From Actinomadura luzonensis (GTDB taxonomy: Bacteria; Actinomycetota; Actinomycetes; Streptosporangiales; Streptosporangiaceae): 64,000 nt of DNA. This document shows, one piece after another, positions 24,226 to 33,338 of the stretch (its first letter is position 1; each line of letters opens with the position of its first letter). Made by a program: the position numbers and the translations under genes. The notes beneath the pieces were generated by a model. The model saw nothing but the letters and a program-made list of their open reading frames with translations. It did no database searches and was not told where the DNA came from. The DNA lies in contig NZ_JAKRKC020000002.1 of NCBI RefSeq assembly GCF_022664455.2, forward strand, positions 1,302,001 to 1,366,000, given 5' to 3'.

Positions 24226-25649
24226 GACCACTCCTCCTGCGCGTCCTCGTCGTCGGGCACGTACTGCTGGGGCGGGCCGCCGTGCGTCCACGGGGTGGCC
24301 TCGGCGTCGGGCAGCGCGGGCGAGCCCTGGAAGTCGCCGGTGAGCGAGGTGTAGCAGACCCGCTCGCCGACGTCCGGCACCGAGCCGGGGGCGGGCGTCC
24401 TGCCGCGCCCCATCCCCTTGGTGATCTTGATGGTGACCAGGCCCTCGTGCGCCTCCACCAGCTCCGCGCCCTGGGCGCGGCGCTGCGGGGTGCCGAGCGC
24501 GGTGCCGGGCACGAGCAGCACCGGGTCGTCGGTCTTGATCACCACCAGCGGGCGCAGCTTGCGCGAGCGGCCCTCGCCCTCGGCGTTGTCCGGGACGGTC
24601 TCGATCACCTCGCCCGCGAACGCCTCCCCGGTCAGCCGGTACTCGGCCATCACCAGCGGGTCGTCGTAGGCGCGCTGCACCTCGAAGGCGGCCTGGGCGC
24701 GCTCCATACGGGCCAGCCGGGCCGCCGCCGCGACCGCGCCGTCCCTGCGGGGCTGCGGCGGCCCGCCCTCGGCGACGCTCTCGGCCATCGCGCTGAACGA
24801 GCCGCGGTCCTGCTCCCACCGCTGCGCCACGCTCGCCCCCGGCTCCAGCCCCGCCAGCAGGTCGATCGCCCGCCACACCAGCCGCCAGGTCGGCTCGAGC
24901 TGGGTGCGCAGCGCCTCGGTGACGCGCTCGGCCGAGCCGCTCTCGATCGCCGGGGCCAGCACCTCCGCGTCGAACCCCGGGTCCGTCGCCGGCCCCGCGG
25001 GCGGCCAGACGAGCGGGTCCTCGGCCTCCTCCGACGGGCCCTCGGTGATCCAGCCGACCAGCGCGGCCAGGTTGCCGTCCTCCAGCCCGCTCTGCCCGCT
25101 CGCCCAGTGCCGGCCCAGCTCCTGCGTCGCGGCCAGCATGAGCGACGAGCCCGGGTACGCCGCCCGCTCGGCGAAGTACGTCAGCCACCGCCCGAGCAGC
25201 GGCACCGAGGCGGGCACCGGGTAGGGGCCGTCGGCGCGGCGGAAGCGGGTGGAGCGGCCGAGCAGCCGGGTGAAGGCCACGCCGCCGGTGTTGGGCACGA
25301 CCAGCTGCGGCGCGTCCAGAGCCCGCTGGTAGGGGTCGCCGCCGCGCCGCTCGACCGTCTCGGTGGCCGCGGTGAAGCCCTCGACGTACGGCAGCAGCAC
25401 CTCGGCCAGCTCGGCCGCCCAGGCGAAACGCAGGTCGCGGTTGCGCGGCTGCGGCACCACGAGCAGCCGCGGCCGGTCGCGGTCGTCGCCGAGCATCGCC
25501 GCGAGCGGCGCGGCGGCCTCGCCGGACAGCCGCAGCGGCACGAACACCATCGGCCGCGCCGACAGGTGGCAGTGCCGGACGGTCGCGACCGGCTGGGCGA
25601 TGCCCTCGTCCAGGGCCCGCAGCCGGGCCAGCGAGGTCAGCAGGCTCAC
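24222..25649 (-). CDS. Unknown protein of the nuclease-helicase operon
   Basis: This 475-residue protein of unrecognised family starts at GTG 25649, 3 bp after the nuclease stop. The N-terminal ~100 residues look like an alpha/beta fold (ARPMVFVPLRLSGEAAAPLA, PRLLVVPQPRNRDLR). The middle is helical with many acidic residues. The C-terminal ~130 residues (VIETVPDNAEGEGRSRKLRP, LVTIKITKGMGRGRTPAPG, VGERVCYTSLTGD) look like beta-rich oligonucleotide-binding-type strands. No catalytic motif is evident. Tight coupling on both sides suggests a structural or specificity subunit. Confidence 0.75.
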   Translation of the reverse strand: MSLLTSLARLRALDEGIAQPVATVRHCHLSARPMVFVPLRLSGEAAAPLAAMLGDDRDRPRLLVVPQPRNRDLRFAWAAELAEVLLPYVEGFTAATETVERRGGDPYQRALDAPQLVVPNTGGVAFTRLLGRSTRFRRADGPYPVPASVPLLGRWLTYFAERAAYPGSSLMLAATQELGRHWASGQSGLEDGNLAALVGWITEGPSEEAEDPLVWPPAGPATDPGFDAEVLAPAIESGSAERVTEALRTQLEPTWRLVWRAIDLLAGLEPGASVAQRWEQDRGSFSAMAESVAEGGPPQPRRDGAVAAAARLARMERAQAAFEVQRAYDDPLVMAEYRLTGEAFAGEVIETVPDNAEGEGRSRKLRPLVVIKTDDPVLLVPGTALGTPQRRAQGAELVEAHEGLVTIKITKGMGRGRTPAPGSVPDVGERVCYTSLTGDFQGSPALPDAEATPWTHGGPPQQYVPDDEDAQEEWS

Positions 25650-25652
25650 AGG

Positions 25653-26813
25653 TCACACACTCCCGAGGCACTCCCTGCGCAGGCGTTCGGCGCTGCGCAG
25701 CAGCCGCGCGATCTCCTCCTGGCCCTCGGCCGGGTCGCGGGTGCCGTCGGCGAGGCCCAGGGCCTCGGCCACCGACGCCACGCCGCCGAGCTCGTCGCGG
25801 ACCTGGCGGCCCAGCAGGTCGGAGGCGCCCTCCTGGCGGGCCTCGTCGCGGCAGAACAGGCACAGGTCGCAGGTGGACAGGCACTCGGGCGCGTAGCGGG
25901 CGGTGGTGCGGCGCAGCGCGTCGGCCAGCTCGGCGACCGGGCGGGTGGGGCGGCCGTCCTCGCCGGGACGCAGGTCGAAGGTGAGGTCGTCGGGCAGGCC
26001 GTCGAGCAGCCGGTCCAGGGCCGTCATGCGGGCGAGCTGGCGGCGCAGCACCGCGAGCTGGCGGCGCACGTCCACGAGGGTCGCGACCGGCCGGTTGGCG
26101 AAGTTCTCCGGGCAGACCAGGACCACCTCGTGGGAGACCCGCAGCGGGTCGTGGCCCAGCTCCTCCAGCAGGGAGCGCAGCGCGAGCACGTACACCGCGG
26201 CCTGCCGGGCCGCGCCCGCCACCGCCGACGGCTCGGCCTGCCCGTCGATCACCGCGAACGACTTGATCTCCACGACGTGGAAGCGCCCGCCGAGCTGGAA
26301 GGCCACCACGTCGGGCTCCAGGTAGGCGGCGTGCCCGGCGATGCTCAGCGACAGCAGCGGATGGTCGTAGAGCGTGCCGGCGTCGTGCTCGCCGCGCGCC
26401 GCCCGGTCGATCAGCGCCCGGGTGTGCGCGTGGCGCAGGTGGGCGCCGGCGCGCGCGTCGGCGTCCGCGCCGACGTTCGCCACGTCGTGGTAGGCGACCT
26501 CGGCGACCGGCAGCTCCAGCAGCTCGCGGAGCATCCGCAGCAGCTCGGCGCAGCCGTCGGCCTTGACCAGCGCCTCGAACGCGTTGCCCCGGGTGATCGC
26601 GAACGGCGACTGCCCGAACGGGGCGGGGAAGCCGAGGTGGCGGGCGGCGGCGTCCTTGTCGAGCCCGGCGCCGTCCATGAGGGCGCGGCGGGCGCAGCCC
26701 GGGTTGGCGGCCAGGGCCGCGATGGCGCGGGCGTCGTGCGGCCGCGGCGGCGTCGTGCCGCGCAGCGCCTCCAGCCGGTGCGCGGGATCGCCCTCGCGCT
26801 TCAAGCCGCTCAC
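25653..26813 (-). CDS. Cas4/RecB-like PD-(D/E)XK nuclease with probable Fe-S cluster
   Basis: This 386-residue protein has the full RecB/Cas4 motif order: GNAFE (E80), EPDVVAF (D168), HVVEIKSF (E182, K184) and RQAAVYVLAL (Q204, Y208). It also has the split cysteine set of Cas4, AddB and Dna2: C40 in ANPGCARRAL, and C311, C315, C318 and C321 in CLSTCDLCLFC, expected to hold a 4Fe-4S cluster. The usual activity is a 5'-3' or end-processing DNA exonuclease. GTG 26813 overlaps the upstream stop by 4 bp. There are no cas genes or CRISPR array in the window, so a role in repair or phage defence is more likely than adaptation. Confidence 0.87.
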   Translation of the reverse strand: MSGLKREGDPAHRLEALRGTTPPRPHDARAIAALAANPGCARRALMDGAGLDKDAAARHLGFPAPFGQSPFAITRGNAFEALVKADGCAELLRMLRELLELPVAEVAYHDVANVGADADARAGAHLRHAHTRALIDRAARGEHDAGTLYDHPLLSLSIAGHAAYLEPDVVAFQLGGRFHVVEIKSFAVIDGQAEPSAVAGAARQAAVYVLALRSLLEELGHDPLRVSHEVVLVCPENFANRPVATLVDVRRQLAVLRRQLARMTALDRLLDGLPDDLTFDLRPGEDGRPTRPVAELADALRRTTARYAPECLSTCDLCLFCRDEARQEGASDLLGRQVRDELGGVASVAEALGLADGTRDPAEGQEEIARLLRSAERLRRECLGSV

Positions 26814-27586
26814 GTGACGTACTCCTTCTTGATCGTGCTCAGCGTAGCGGCGCCGAACAGGCGGGCCACGTCATCGAGCTGCCGGGCGGCGCGCCGCGCC
26901 AGCTCGGCGCGGTCACGGGTGTCGCGCTCGGCGTGCACGGCCAGCTCGGCGCGGGCCGCCGCGACCACCCGCTCGGGGTCGGGCGGGACGAGGGAGCCGC
27001 CGGTCGCGCCGGGGATGTTCCTGGCCATGCGGAGGAGTAACCGGGCCGCCCGCGGGTCCGCGCACTCCCGCCCGGCCACGGCGATGGCGCAGGTCAGGAA
27101 GTCGACACGGGGGCTGAGCGGCCCGACCACGCGCCGCTCCAGCGGCCAGGTGCTCAGCGTGAGCAGGCCGCGGGCGGCCGAGAGGCGGTCGGTCAGCGCG
27201 GCGCACAGGTAGTACGGCCGCCCGTACGGCGAGGAGCGGAACGAGCGCTCCTCGTCCCGGCGCAGGCTGGTGAGCTGGGCGCTGCGGATCGTGCCGCCGA
27301 GGAACGCCTCGCTGACCGCCACCACCAGCCGGGGCTGGGCGGCGGCCCCGAGCAGCCGGAGCCCCTGGTGCACCTGCTCGCGGACGGTGACCAGCGGGGG
27401 CGCCTGCGCCGCGGCCCGCTCCTCCGGCTGCTCGCCGCCGACCAGGGCGTCCCAGGCCCGCTCGGCGGCGCGCAGCTCGGCGCGCAGCCCGCGGGCGGCG
27501 GCGCCGTCCCTGGCGCGCACGGCCCTGCGCACCCCGGCCCGCAGCTCGGCGATCCGCCGCTCGAGATCGTCCAGCCGGTCACTCAT
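26810..27586 (-). CDS. Unknown first gene of the nuclease-helicase operon
   Basis: This 258-residue protein opens with a predicted coiled coil (MSDRLDDLERRIAELRAGVR, then LRAELRAAERAWDAL). A mixed domain follows, with LVTVREQVHQGLRLLGAAAQ, LVVAVSEAFLGGTIRSAQLT and FRSSPYGRPYYLCAALTDRL. The C-terminus is again helical and Arg/Ala-rich. No known family is recognised. The initiator ATG 27586 follows TACGCT by 7 nt with no Shine-Dalgarno site, so it is probably leaderless and marks the operon promoter. It ends in a 4-bp overlap with the nuclease gene. Confidence 0.75.
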   Translation of the reverse strand: MSDRLDDLERRIAELRAGVRRAVRARDGAAARGLRAELRAAERAWDALVGGEQPEERAAAQAPPLVTVREQVHQGLRLLGAAAQPRLVVAVSEAFLGGTIRSAQLTSLRRDEERSFRSSPYGRPYYLCAALTDRLSAARGLLTLSTWPLERRVVGPLSPRVDFLTCAIAVAGRECADPRAARLLLRMARNIPGATGGSLVPPDPERVVAAARAELAVHAERDTRDRAELARRAARQLDDVARLFGAATLSTIKKEYVT

Positions 27587-27593
27587 GGCCGCG

Positions 27594-27599
27594 AGCGTA
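27594..27599 (-). promoter_or_regulatory. Promoter -10 box of the four-gene nuclease-helicase operon
   Basis: TACGCT (minus strand) is 7 nt upstream of ATG 27586. The 60 bp between this gene and the methyltransferase stop is AT-rich for the region. No convincing -35 hexamer was found. Confidence 0.45.
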
Positions 27600-27645
27600 C
27601 CAACAGTCCCAGCATTTTCCAGTAATTTCGCGGCGTTTCCGAAAT

Positions 27646-28347
27646 CTACCTTGTAAAGGGGCGAGCCGCGACCCAGGTGCGGTCCTCGGTGAGGAACAGG
27701 TCCAGCCGCAGCCCGGCGGCCGCGAGGTCGGCGGCGAGGGCGTCGTCGGTGAGCCGCCTGGAGGAGAACGACTGACTCCACACGCGCGTCCCGCCCTCGC
27801 CCTCGCTCTCGTACGTGTACCGCATGGTCGCCTCGAACACCCCGGGCGAGACCTCCTCGACCGCCGCCATCGTGATCGTCACGTCGCCCTCGGCCCGCCC
27901 CTGGCCCACGTGCCAGCGGTCGTGCGCCTCGGCCGGCATCCACTGCAGCAGCACGGAGCCGCCCGGCGCCACGTGCCGGGCGCAGGTGTCGAGCAGCGCC
28001 CGCCGGACCGCGTCGTCCACGGTGTTGACCAGCTGCGAGGCCATGACGACGGTGTCGAAGCGCCGCTCCAGCCGTAGCCCCTCCACGCGGGCGAGCACCG
28101 TCTCGGCGCCGCGCACGTACGCCAGCATCTCGGGGGACTCGTCCACGGCCACCACCCGGAAGCCGCGCTCGACGAGCGGATGCGTCACCCGGCCCACGCC
28201 CGCGCCGAGCTCCAGCACGGTGCCGCCGGGCGGGGTGACCTGGGCGATGATGTCGGGCTCGGCGCGGGCGCCGAGGTGCCGGTAGAACTCGACCGGGGAT
28301 CCGTCGCGGGTGATGGGCCCTGGGCCCGTACCGGTGTTGTCCATCAT
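27646..28347 (-). CDS. Class I SAM-dependent methyltransferase
   Basis: This 233-residue protein has motif I GTVLELGAGVGRVTHPL (about residues 42-58), motif II RVVAVDESPEMLAYVR, FDTVVMASQLVNTVDD as motif IV, and the C-terminal region VWSQSFSSRRLTDDAL. It resembles Methyltransf_25 proteins. The substrate is unknown. ATG 28347 follows TAGCGT by 6 nt without a Shine-Dalgarno site; ATG 28344 directly behind it is also possible. It sits upstream of, and codirectional with, the nuclease-helicase operon but is separated by 59 bp and a new promoter. Confidence 0.85.
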   Translation of the reverse strand: MMDNTGTGPGPITRDGSPVEFYRHLGARAEPDIIAQVTPPGGTVLELGAGVGRVTHPLVERGFRVVAVDESPEMLAYVRGAETVLARVEGLRLERRFDTVVMASQLVNTVDDAVRRALLDTCARHVAPGGSVLLQWMPAEAHDRWHVGQGRAEGDVTITMAAVEEVSPGVFEATMRYTYESEGEGGTRVWSQSFSSRRLTDDALAADLAAAGLRLDLFLTEDRTWVAARPFTR

Positions 28348-28353
28348 GATCCG

Positions 28354-28359
28354 ACGCTA
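28354..28359 (-). promoter_or_regulatory. Leaderless-type -10 box of the methyltransferase gene
   Basis: TAGCGT (minus strand) is 6 nt before ATG 28347, the same hexamer and spacing as in front of the ppx gene. Confidence 0.45.
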
Positions 28360-28469
28360 ACCCACGGCCGGGCGAATCCCTACAGACCGCCCCAACCTGC
28401 GCGAACGCCCGCTGTCCTGCTCCGGTCAAGCGCGCGTAAGGAAGCGGTCAGGCGGGGAGACTGGGCCGT

Positions 28470-28927
28470 GTGAGCCGTGGCATGCGTCATCTGCTGGGCG
28501 CCGCCGCCGGGCTGGCGGCGCTCGTCCCCGTCTACTACCTCACCGAGGCGGGCGCGCGCGCCCTGCGGGAGGGCACGGCCGCGGCCGGCCCGTCGCCCGC
28601 CGGCCTCGGCTGCCTCATGGCGGTCGCGGCCCTCGTCGCGCTGCTGGCCGCCTGGCCCGCCGCGGCCCTGGCCTGCGGCCTGCCGCTGGCGGCGGCGGCG
28701 CGCTGTTCGCGCTCGACGCCGCCGACGCGGTCGCCGCCGCGGCCACCCTGCCCTATGCTGCCTCCGGCGGGCTGCCCTGGTCGCGGCCGGGCGCCGCGCC
28801 GTGGGCCGAGCTGGCCGAGCCGCCCGGCACGCTCGCCGGCCTGACCGGCCTGTACGCGCTCATCGGCGTCGTCCTGGTGCTCTCGGCGCTGCTGCCGCGC
28901 GGCCGGCGATCTATCCTGGGGCGGTGA
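28470..28927 (+). pseudogene. Membrane protein gene with an apparent -1 frameshift
   Basis: From GTG 28470 one frame encodes two hydrophobic segments (HLLGAAAGLAALVPVYYL and LGCLMAVAALVALLAAWPAA) up to the GCG-repeat at 28689-28702, then turns into Ser/Pro/Arg-rich nonsense. A second frame, from the same repeat, continues as LFALDAADAVAAAATLPYAA and ends with another membrane helix, LTGLYALIGVVLVLSALLPR. It stops at TGA 28925-28927, overlapping the TetR start GTG 28924 by 4 bp. Restoring one G to the repeat joins both halves into a ~152-residue, three-helix protein. This is either a real frameshift, an assembly/sequencing error in a GC repeat, or slippage. GGGGAG 8 nt upstream supports the start. 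Confidence 0.7.
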
Positions 28928-29538
28928 GCGGACGCGACCCCGACCGGCGCAGGGCGCTGCTCGACGCCGCCGACCGGGTGATCGCCGCCGAGGGCCCCGA
29001 CGTGTCAATGGCCGCCATCGCGGCCGCCGCCGGCGTCACCAAGCCCATCCTCTACCGCCACTTCGGCGACCGAAGCGGCCTGTACGAGGCCATCGCCGAC
29101 CGCCACGTGCGCACGGTGATCGCGCAGCTCCGCCTGCGCTTCGCCGAGCCGGGCGCCGGCCTGCGCGCCCGCGCCAGGGCCACCGTCTCGGCCTACCTCG
29201 ACCTCGTCTCCGCCAACCTCAACCTCTACCGCTTCCTGTTCCACCGGGCCGGCGCCGAGGACGCCCGCACCCGCTCCCGCACCGCCTCGCTGGTGCGCAG
29301 CCTCGGCGAGGAGCTGGGCGGCGTGCTGGCCGCCGAGGGCCTGGCCGGCGACCCGGTGCGGGCGCAGGTGCTGGGGCAGGCGTTCGTCGGCATGGTGCGC
29401 ACCACCGGCGACTGGTGGCTGGAGCATCCCGAGGTCGACCGCGAGCAGGTGGTGGAGGGGCTGGTGGAGGTGATCACGGCCGCGCTGGAGGTCACTCCCC
29501 GAAACGCGACAGCTTCCCGCGCCGGCGGGCGTGCGTGA
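28924..29538 (+). CDS. TetR-family transcriptional regulator
   Basis: This 204-residue protein has the TetR DNA-binding domain: LLDAADRVIAAEGPDVSMAA then AGVTKPILYRHFGDRSGLYE. It has a helical ligand domain with LVSANLNLYRFLFHRAG. GTG 28924 overlaps the stop of the preceding membrane gene's second frame by 4 bp. The end overlaps the convergent ABC permease by 47 bp. The proximity to the ABC exporter suggests it may regulate it, although the two are not divergent. Confidence 0.9.
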   Translation: MSGRDPDRRRALLDAADRVIAAEGPDVSMAAIAAAAGVTKPILYRHFGDRSGLYEAIADRHVRTVIAQLRLRFAEPGAGLRARARATVSAYLDLVSANLNLYRFLFHRAGAEDARTRSRTASLVRSLGEELGGVLAAEGLAGDPVRAQVLGQAFVGMVRTTGDWWLEHPEVDREQVVEGLVEVITAALEVTPRNATASRAGGRA

Positions 29539-30318
29539 GCGCCCAGGCGAACAGCCCCAGCGTCGCCGCCAGGTAGAGCACGTCGAGCCCGGCCGCCCAG
29601 GCCAGCCGGTCCCACGGCACCGCGCCGCCGTTCATGACAGCGCGCATGCCCTCGAACACGTGCGAGGCGGGCAGGAACCACGACACCGCCCGCAACGGCG
29701 CGGGCAGCACCGCCACCGGGTAGAAGATCCCGGCCAGCGGCTGCACCATGAACACCAGCGACCAGGCGATGACCTGCGCGTTCTCGCCGAAGCGGAGCAC
29801 CGCCGCGATGCCGACCAGCCCGAGCGACCAGCCGAGCACGAGCAGCACCGCCATGAACGGCACCAGGCCGGGCCCCATGCTCGTCACGCCGAAGCCGTAC
29901 AGGCCGAGCGCGAGCGCCGCCATGACGGCCAGCGCCACCACCACCTTGCCCAGCGAGAACAGCACCAGCCCCGCCAGGTACTCGGCGCTGGACAGCGGGC
30001 TGACCTGCACGTTGAGCAGGTTGCGCGACCAGATGTCCTCCAGGAAGGCGATCGAGATCTCGTTGCTGGCCTTCTGCAGCACCTGCCACAGCAGCACCGC
30101 CCCCAGCAGGAACGACACCGCGAACGGCACCCGCTGCGCCTGCAGGAACACCGTCATGAACCCCCACAGCACCAGCTCCACGGTGGGCCAGAAGAGGATC
30201 TCGAACATCCGCACGGGGCTGCGCCGCAGCGCCGCGAAGTCGCGCCGCACCACGCCGAGCACGCGGGTGCGCCGGGCCGCGAGGCTCAGCGGCGGCAGGG
30301 TCAGGGGGGAGGTGAGGG

Positions 30319-30322
<4 letters not shown>
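29492..30322 (-). CDS. ABC-2 type transporter permease
   Basis: This 276-residue inner-membrane permease has about six helices, for example MFEILFWPTVELVLWGFMTV, FAVSFLLGAVLLWQVL, VVVALAVMAALALGLYGFGV and IAWSLVFMVQPLAGIFYPVA. The last of these contains the FYPV segment conserved in ABC-2 exporters, followed by FLPASHVFEGMRAV. ATG 30322 overlaps the ATPase stop by 4 bp (ATGA), so the two subunits are coupled. The exported compound is unknown. Confidence 0.9.
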
Positions 30323-31038
<716 letters not shown>

Positions 31039-31107
31039 CGCTCAAGCGTGCGGCCCGCGCCGGGGCCCCGGCAACGCATTTTCCGGCCGCCCGCGGTCAG
31101 GCCGCCG

Positions 31108-32097
31108 TCACGGGGCGTCCCGGAGCATGCGGAGCAGGTCCCACTCGGTCTCGCATACGCGCCGCCCGATCGCCGCCAGCTCCACCGAGCGGGCCCCGCC
31201 GCGCAGGTGCCGCATCGTCTGCATGACGCAGATGACGCCCCACTTGAGCACGCCGAACGTCTCCCACCAGCGCAGCGCGCCGCGGTCCACCTTGGTGCCG
31301 CCCGCCTCCTCGTAGGCGTTGATCAGCTCGTCGTAGCCGCCGAACCCGCCGACGGGCAGCGGCGAGCCGAACCGCCACGCCTTCGCGCACAACCACCCCA
31401 GGTCCTCCAGGGGGTCGCCGGCGTGCGCCAGCTCCCAGTCCAGCACCGCCCGCACGCCCTCCGGGCCGACGATGAGGTTGCCGTTGCGGAAGTCGCCGTG
31501 CACCACCGCCGGCCGACCGGGCGCGGGCGGCCGGGACCCGGCCAGCCGGCGCAGCGCCAGCTCGAACACCGGGTGCGGCTCGCCGAGCAGGTCGAGCACG
31601 TCGCGCCAGCGCCGCAGCGGGTCCTCGGCGGCGCCGGCGGCGGCCTCGGGCGGCAGGGCGGCGAGCGGCATGCGGTGGATCGCGGCCAGCGCCCGGCCGC
31701 ACTGCGCGGCCAGCAGGGGACGGGCGGCGGCGTAGGCGTCGTCGCGCAGGATCTTGCGCGGGATGGTCTCGCCGGCCACCCGCTCCATGAGAACGAAGGG
31801 CACGTCTCCGCCGGGCGTGTCGTCGGCCGCGACGACGCGCGGGACCGGCACCCCGGCCTCGGCCGCCGCGCGCATGAGCCGCGCCTCGGCGGCCAGTGTG
31901 GCACCCGCCTCGCCGGCGCCGCCGGGGGAGTCCAGCCGCAGCACCAGCTCGTGCCGCCGGCCGCCGGGCGTGACGACGTCCAGCGCCCACGTCTCCCGTG
32001 ACGCGCCGCCGGGCAGCCGCACCCGGTGGGGGAGCGCCGCCTCCGGCCCGAACACCTCTGCCACGATCCCGGCGACGTCGTCGTCCGCGCCGCTCAT
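31108..32097 (-). CDS. APH-family phosphotransferase (acyl-CoA dehydrogenase partner)
   Basis: This 329-residue protein of the aminoglycoside phosphotransferase/choline kinase fold has the catalytic loop VVHGDFRNGNLIVGPEGVRA (HxDxxxxN) and the metal-binding LDWELAHAGDPLEDLGWLCA. VLMERVAGETIPRKI is the nucleotide-binding region. Its ATG overlaps the stop of an acyl-CoA dehydrogenase by 4 bp. This layout resembles ACAD10/11, where a kinase domain phosphorylates 4-hydroxyacyl-CoA before dehydration. It is therefore more likely a lipid catabolic enzyme than a resistance gene (inference). Confidence 0.88.
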   Translation of the reverse strand: MSGADDDVAGIVAEVFGPEAALPHRVRLPGGASRETWALDVVTPGGRRHELVLRLDSPGGAGEAGATLAAEARLMRAAAEAGVPVPRVVAADDTPGGDVPFVLMERVAGETIPRKILRDDAYAAARPLLAAQCGRALAAIHRMPLAALPPEAAAGAAEDPLRRWRDVLDLLGEPHPVFELALRRLAGSRPPAPGRPAVVHGDFRNGNLIVGPEGVRAVLDWELAHAGDPLEDLGWLCAKAWRFGSPLPVGGFGGYDELINAYEEAGGTKVDRGALRWWETFGVLKWGVICVMQTMRHLRGGARSVELAAIGRRVCETEWDLLRMLRDAP

Positions 32098-33284
32098 CGC
32101 AGCCCGAACTCCCAGTTGCCGCCCGCCGCGTACGCGCCGAGGACGCGCCGGCCCACCGAGTCGACGTGCACCTCGTCGGGGTCGTCGTGGATGCGCCCGG
32201 CGCGGGCGTGCCGGTACATGCGGTCTAGCGGCGTGTCCGGCGTCAGCCCGGCCGCGCCGTGCACCTGGATCGCCCGGTCGATGACGTTGTGCAGCATCCG
32301 CGCCCCGACGACCTTGATCACGCCGATCTCGACGCGCGCGTCGGAGCCGGCGTCGATGGCCTCGGCGGCGTTGAGCGTGAGCAGCCGGGCGGCCTGGATC
32401 TCGGCGAAGGAGTCGAACACGTGCTGGCGCATGAGCTGCTTGCCGGCCAGGGGCTCGCCGAAGGCGGTGCGCTCGTGCAGCCGCCGGCACATCAGGTCGA
32501 AGGCCCGCTGCGCCTGCCCGAGCCAGCGCATGCAGTGGAAGACGCGGCCGGGGCCGAGCCGCTTCTGCGCGATGACGAACCCGCGCCCGCGCTCGCCCAG
32601 CAGGTTGGCGGCGGGCACCCGGACGTCGTCGTAGCGGACCTCGCAGTGCGCCCCGTCCAGCCCGAGCACGGGCGTCTCGCGCACGATCCGGTACCCGGGC
32701 GTGCCGGTCGGCACCAGGATCATGGAGAAGGCCAGGTGCGGCGGCGCGTCGGGCTCGGTGCGGCACATCACGGTCGTGTACGCGGCCCGCGACGCCCCGG
32801 TGGTGAACCACTTGTGCCCGTTGATCACCCATTCGTCGCCGTCGAGCACGGCGGAGGTGCGGATCTGGGTGGGGTCGGAGCTGGAGACGTCCGGCTCGGT
32901 CATCGCGAAGCTCGGCGAGATGTCGCCCCGCACCAGCGGCTCCAGGTAGCGCTCGCGCTGCTCGGGCGAGGCGTGCTCGTGCAGCATGAGGGAGTCCTGG
33001 AGGGTGTAGGTGCCGAGCGCGAGCTGGCCGAACTCGCTGCGTCCCTGCACCTCGTTGACGTAGACGTAGTCGAGGAACGGCAGCCCGCCCCCGCCCAGCT
33101 CGCGCGGGTGGCCGAGGGCCCACAGGCCCTCCTTCTTCGCCTCGGCGCGCAGCTCCTGCAGGGCGGCCGCCGCGGCGGGGCCGCCCTCGTGCAGCACCGA
33201 TTCGGCGGGCTCGACCCGCTCGGTCATGAACGCGTGGACGGCGTCGCGGATCGGCCGGACGCCGGCGGGCACGGCGAAGCTCAT
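32094..33284 (-). CDS. Acyl-CoA dehydrogenase
   Basis: This 396-residue flavoprotein of full family length contains FAMTEPDVSSSDPTQIRTSA (signature around the FAD/substrate site), GDEWVINGHKWFTTGAS, VRVPAANLLGERGRGF, FGEPLAGKQLMRQHVFDSFA and VHGAAGLTPDTPLDRMYRHA. ATG 33284 is used. It is coupled to the downstream APH-family gene and, with the DUF6285 gene at 34201, forms the ACAD10-like set for hydroxy-acid catabolism. A dyad at 33318-33338 lies 34 bp upstream of the start. Confidence 0.94.
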   Translation of the reverse strand: MSFAVPAGVRPIRDAVHAFMTERVEPAESVLHEGGPAAAAALQELRAEAKKEGLWALGHPRELGGGGLPFLDYVYVNEVQGRSEFGQLALGTYTLQDSLMLHEHASPEQRERYLEPLVRGDISPSFAMTEPDVSSSDPTQIRTSAVLDGDEWVINGHKWFTTGASRAAYTTVMCRTEPDAPPHLAFSMILVPTGTPGYRIVRETPVLGLDGAHCEVRYDDVRVPAANLLGERGRGFVIAQKRLGPGRVFHCMRWLGQAQRAFDLMCRRLHERTAFGEPLAGKQLMRQHVFDSFAEIQAARLLTLNAAEAIDAGSDARVEIGVIKVVGARMLHNVIDRAIQVHGAAGLTPDTPLDRMYRHARAGRIHDDPDEVHVDSVGRRVLGAYAAGGNWEFGLR

Positions 33285-33317
33285 GCAAGGATCTCAGCCG
33301 AGAATCGTTGCCGGGTC

Positions 33318-33338
33318 AACGGGTTACCGAATCCCGTT
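33318..33338. promoter_or_regulatory. Inverted repeat upstream of the acyl-CoA dehydrogenase operon
   Basis: AACGGG (33318-33323) and CCCGTT (33333-33338) are perfect inverted arms around 9 bases. The element touches the stop codon of the upstream CPBP gene and lies just before the acyl-CoA dehydrogenase start, so it could be an operator or a weak terminator. No U-run follows on the minus strand. Confidence 0.4.

Noticed and set aside
25653..26813. Considering the Cas4-like nuclease as part of a CRISPR locus
   Set aside because: No cas1/cas2 or repeat-spacer array within the window; the partners are a helicase and two unknown proteins.
31108..32097. APH-family gene as an aminoglycoside resistance determinant
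   Set aside because: It overlaps an acyl-CoA dehydrogenase gene by 4 bp and has the ACAD10-type context, so a catabolic role is more likely.
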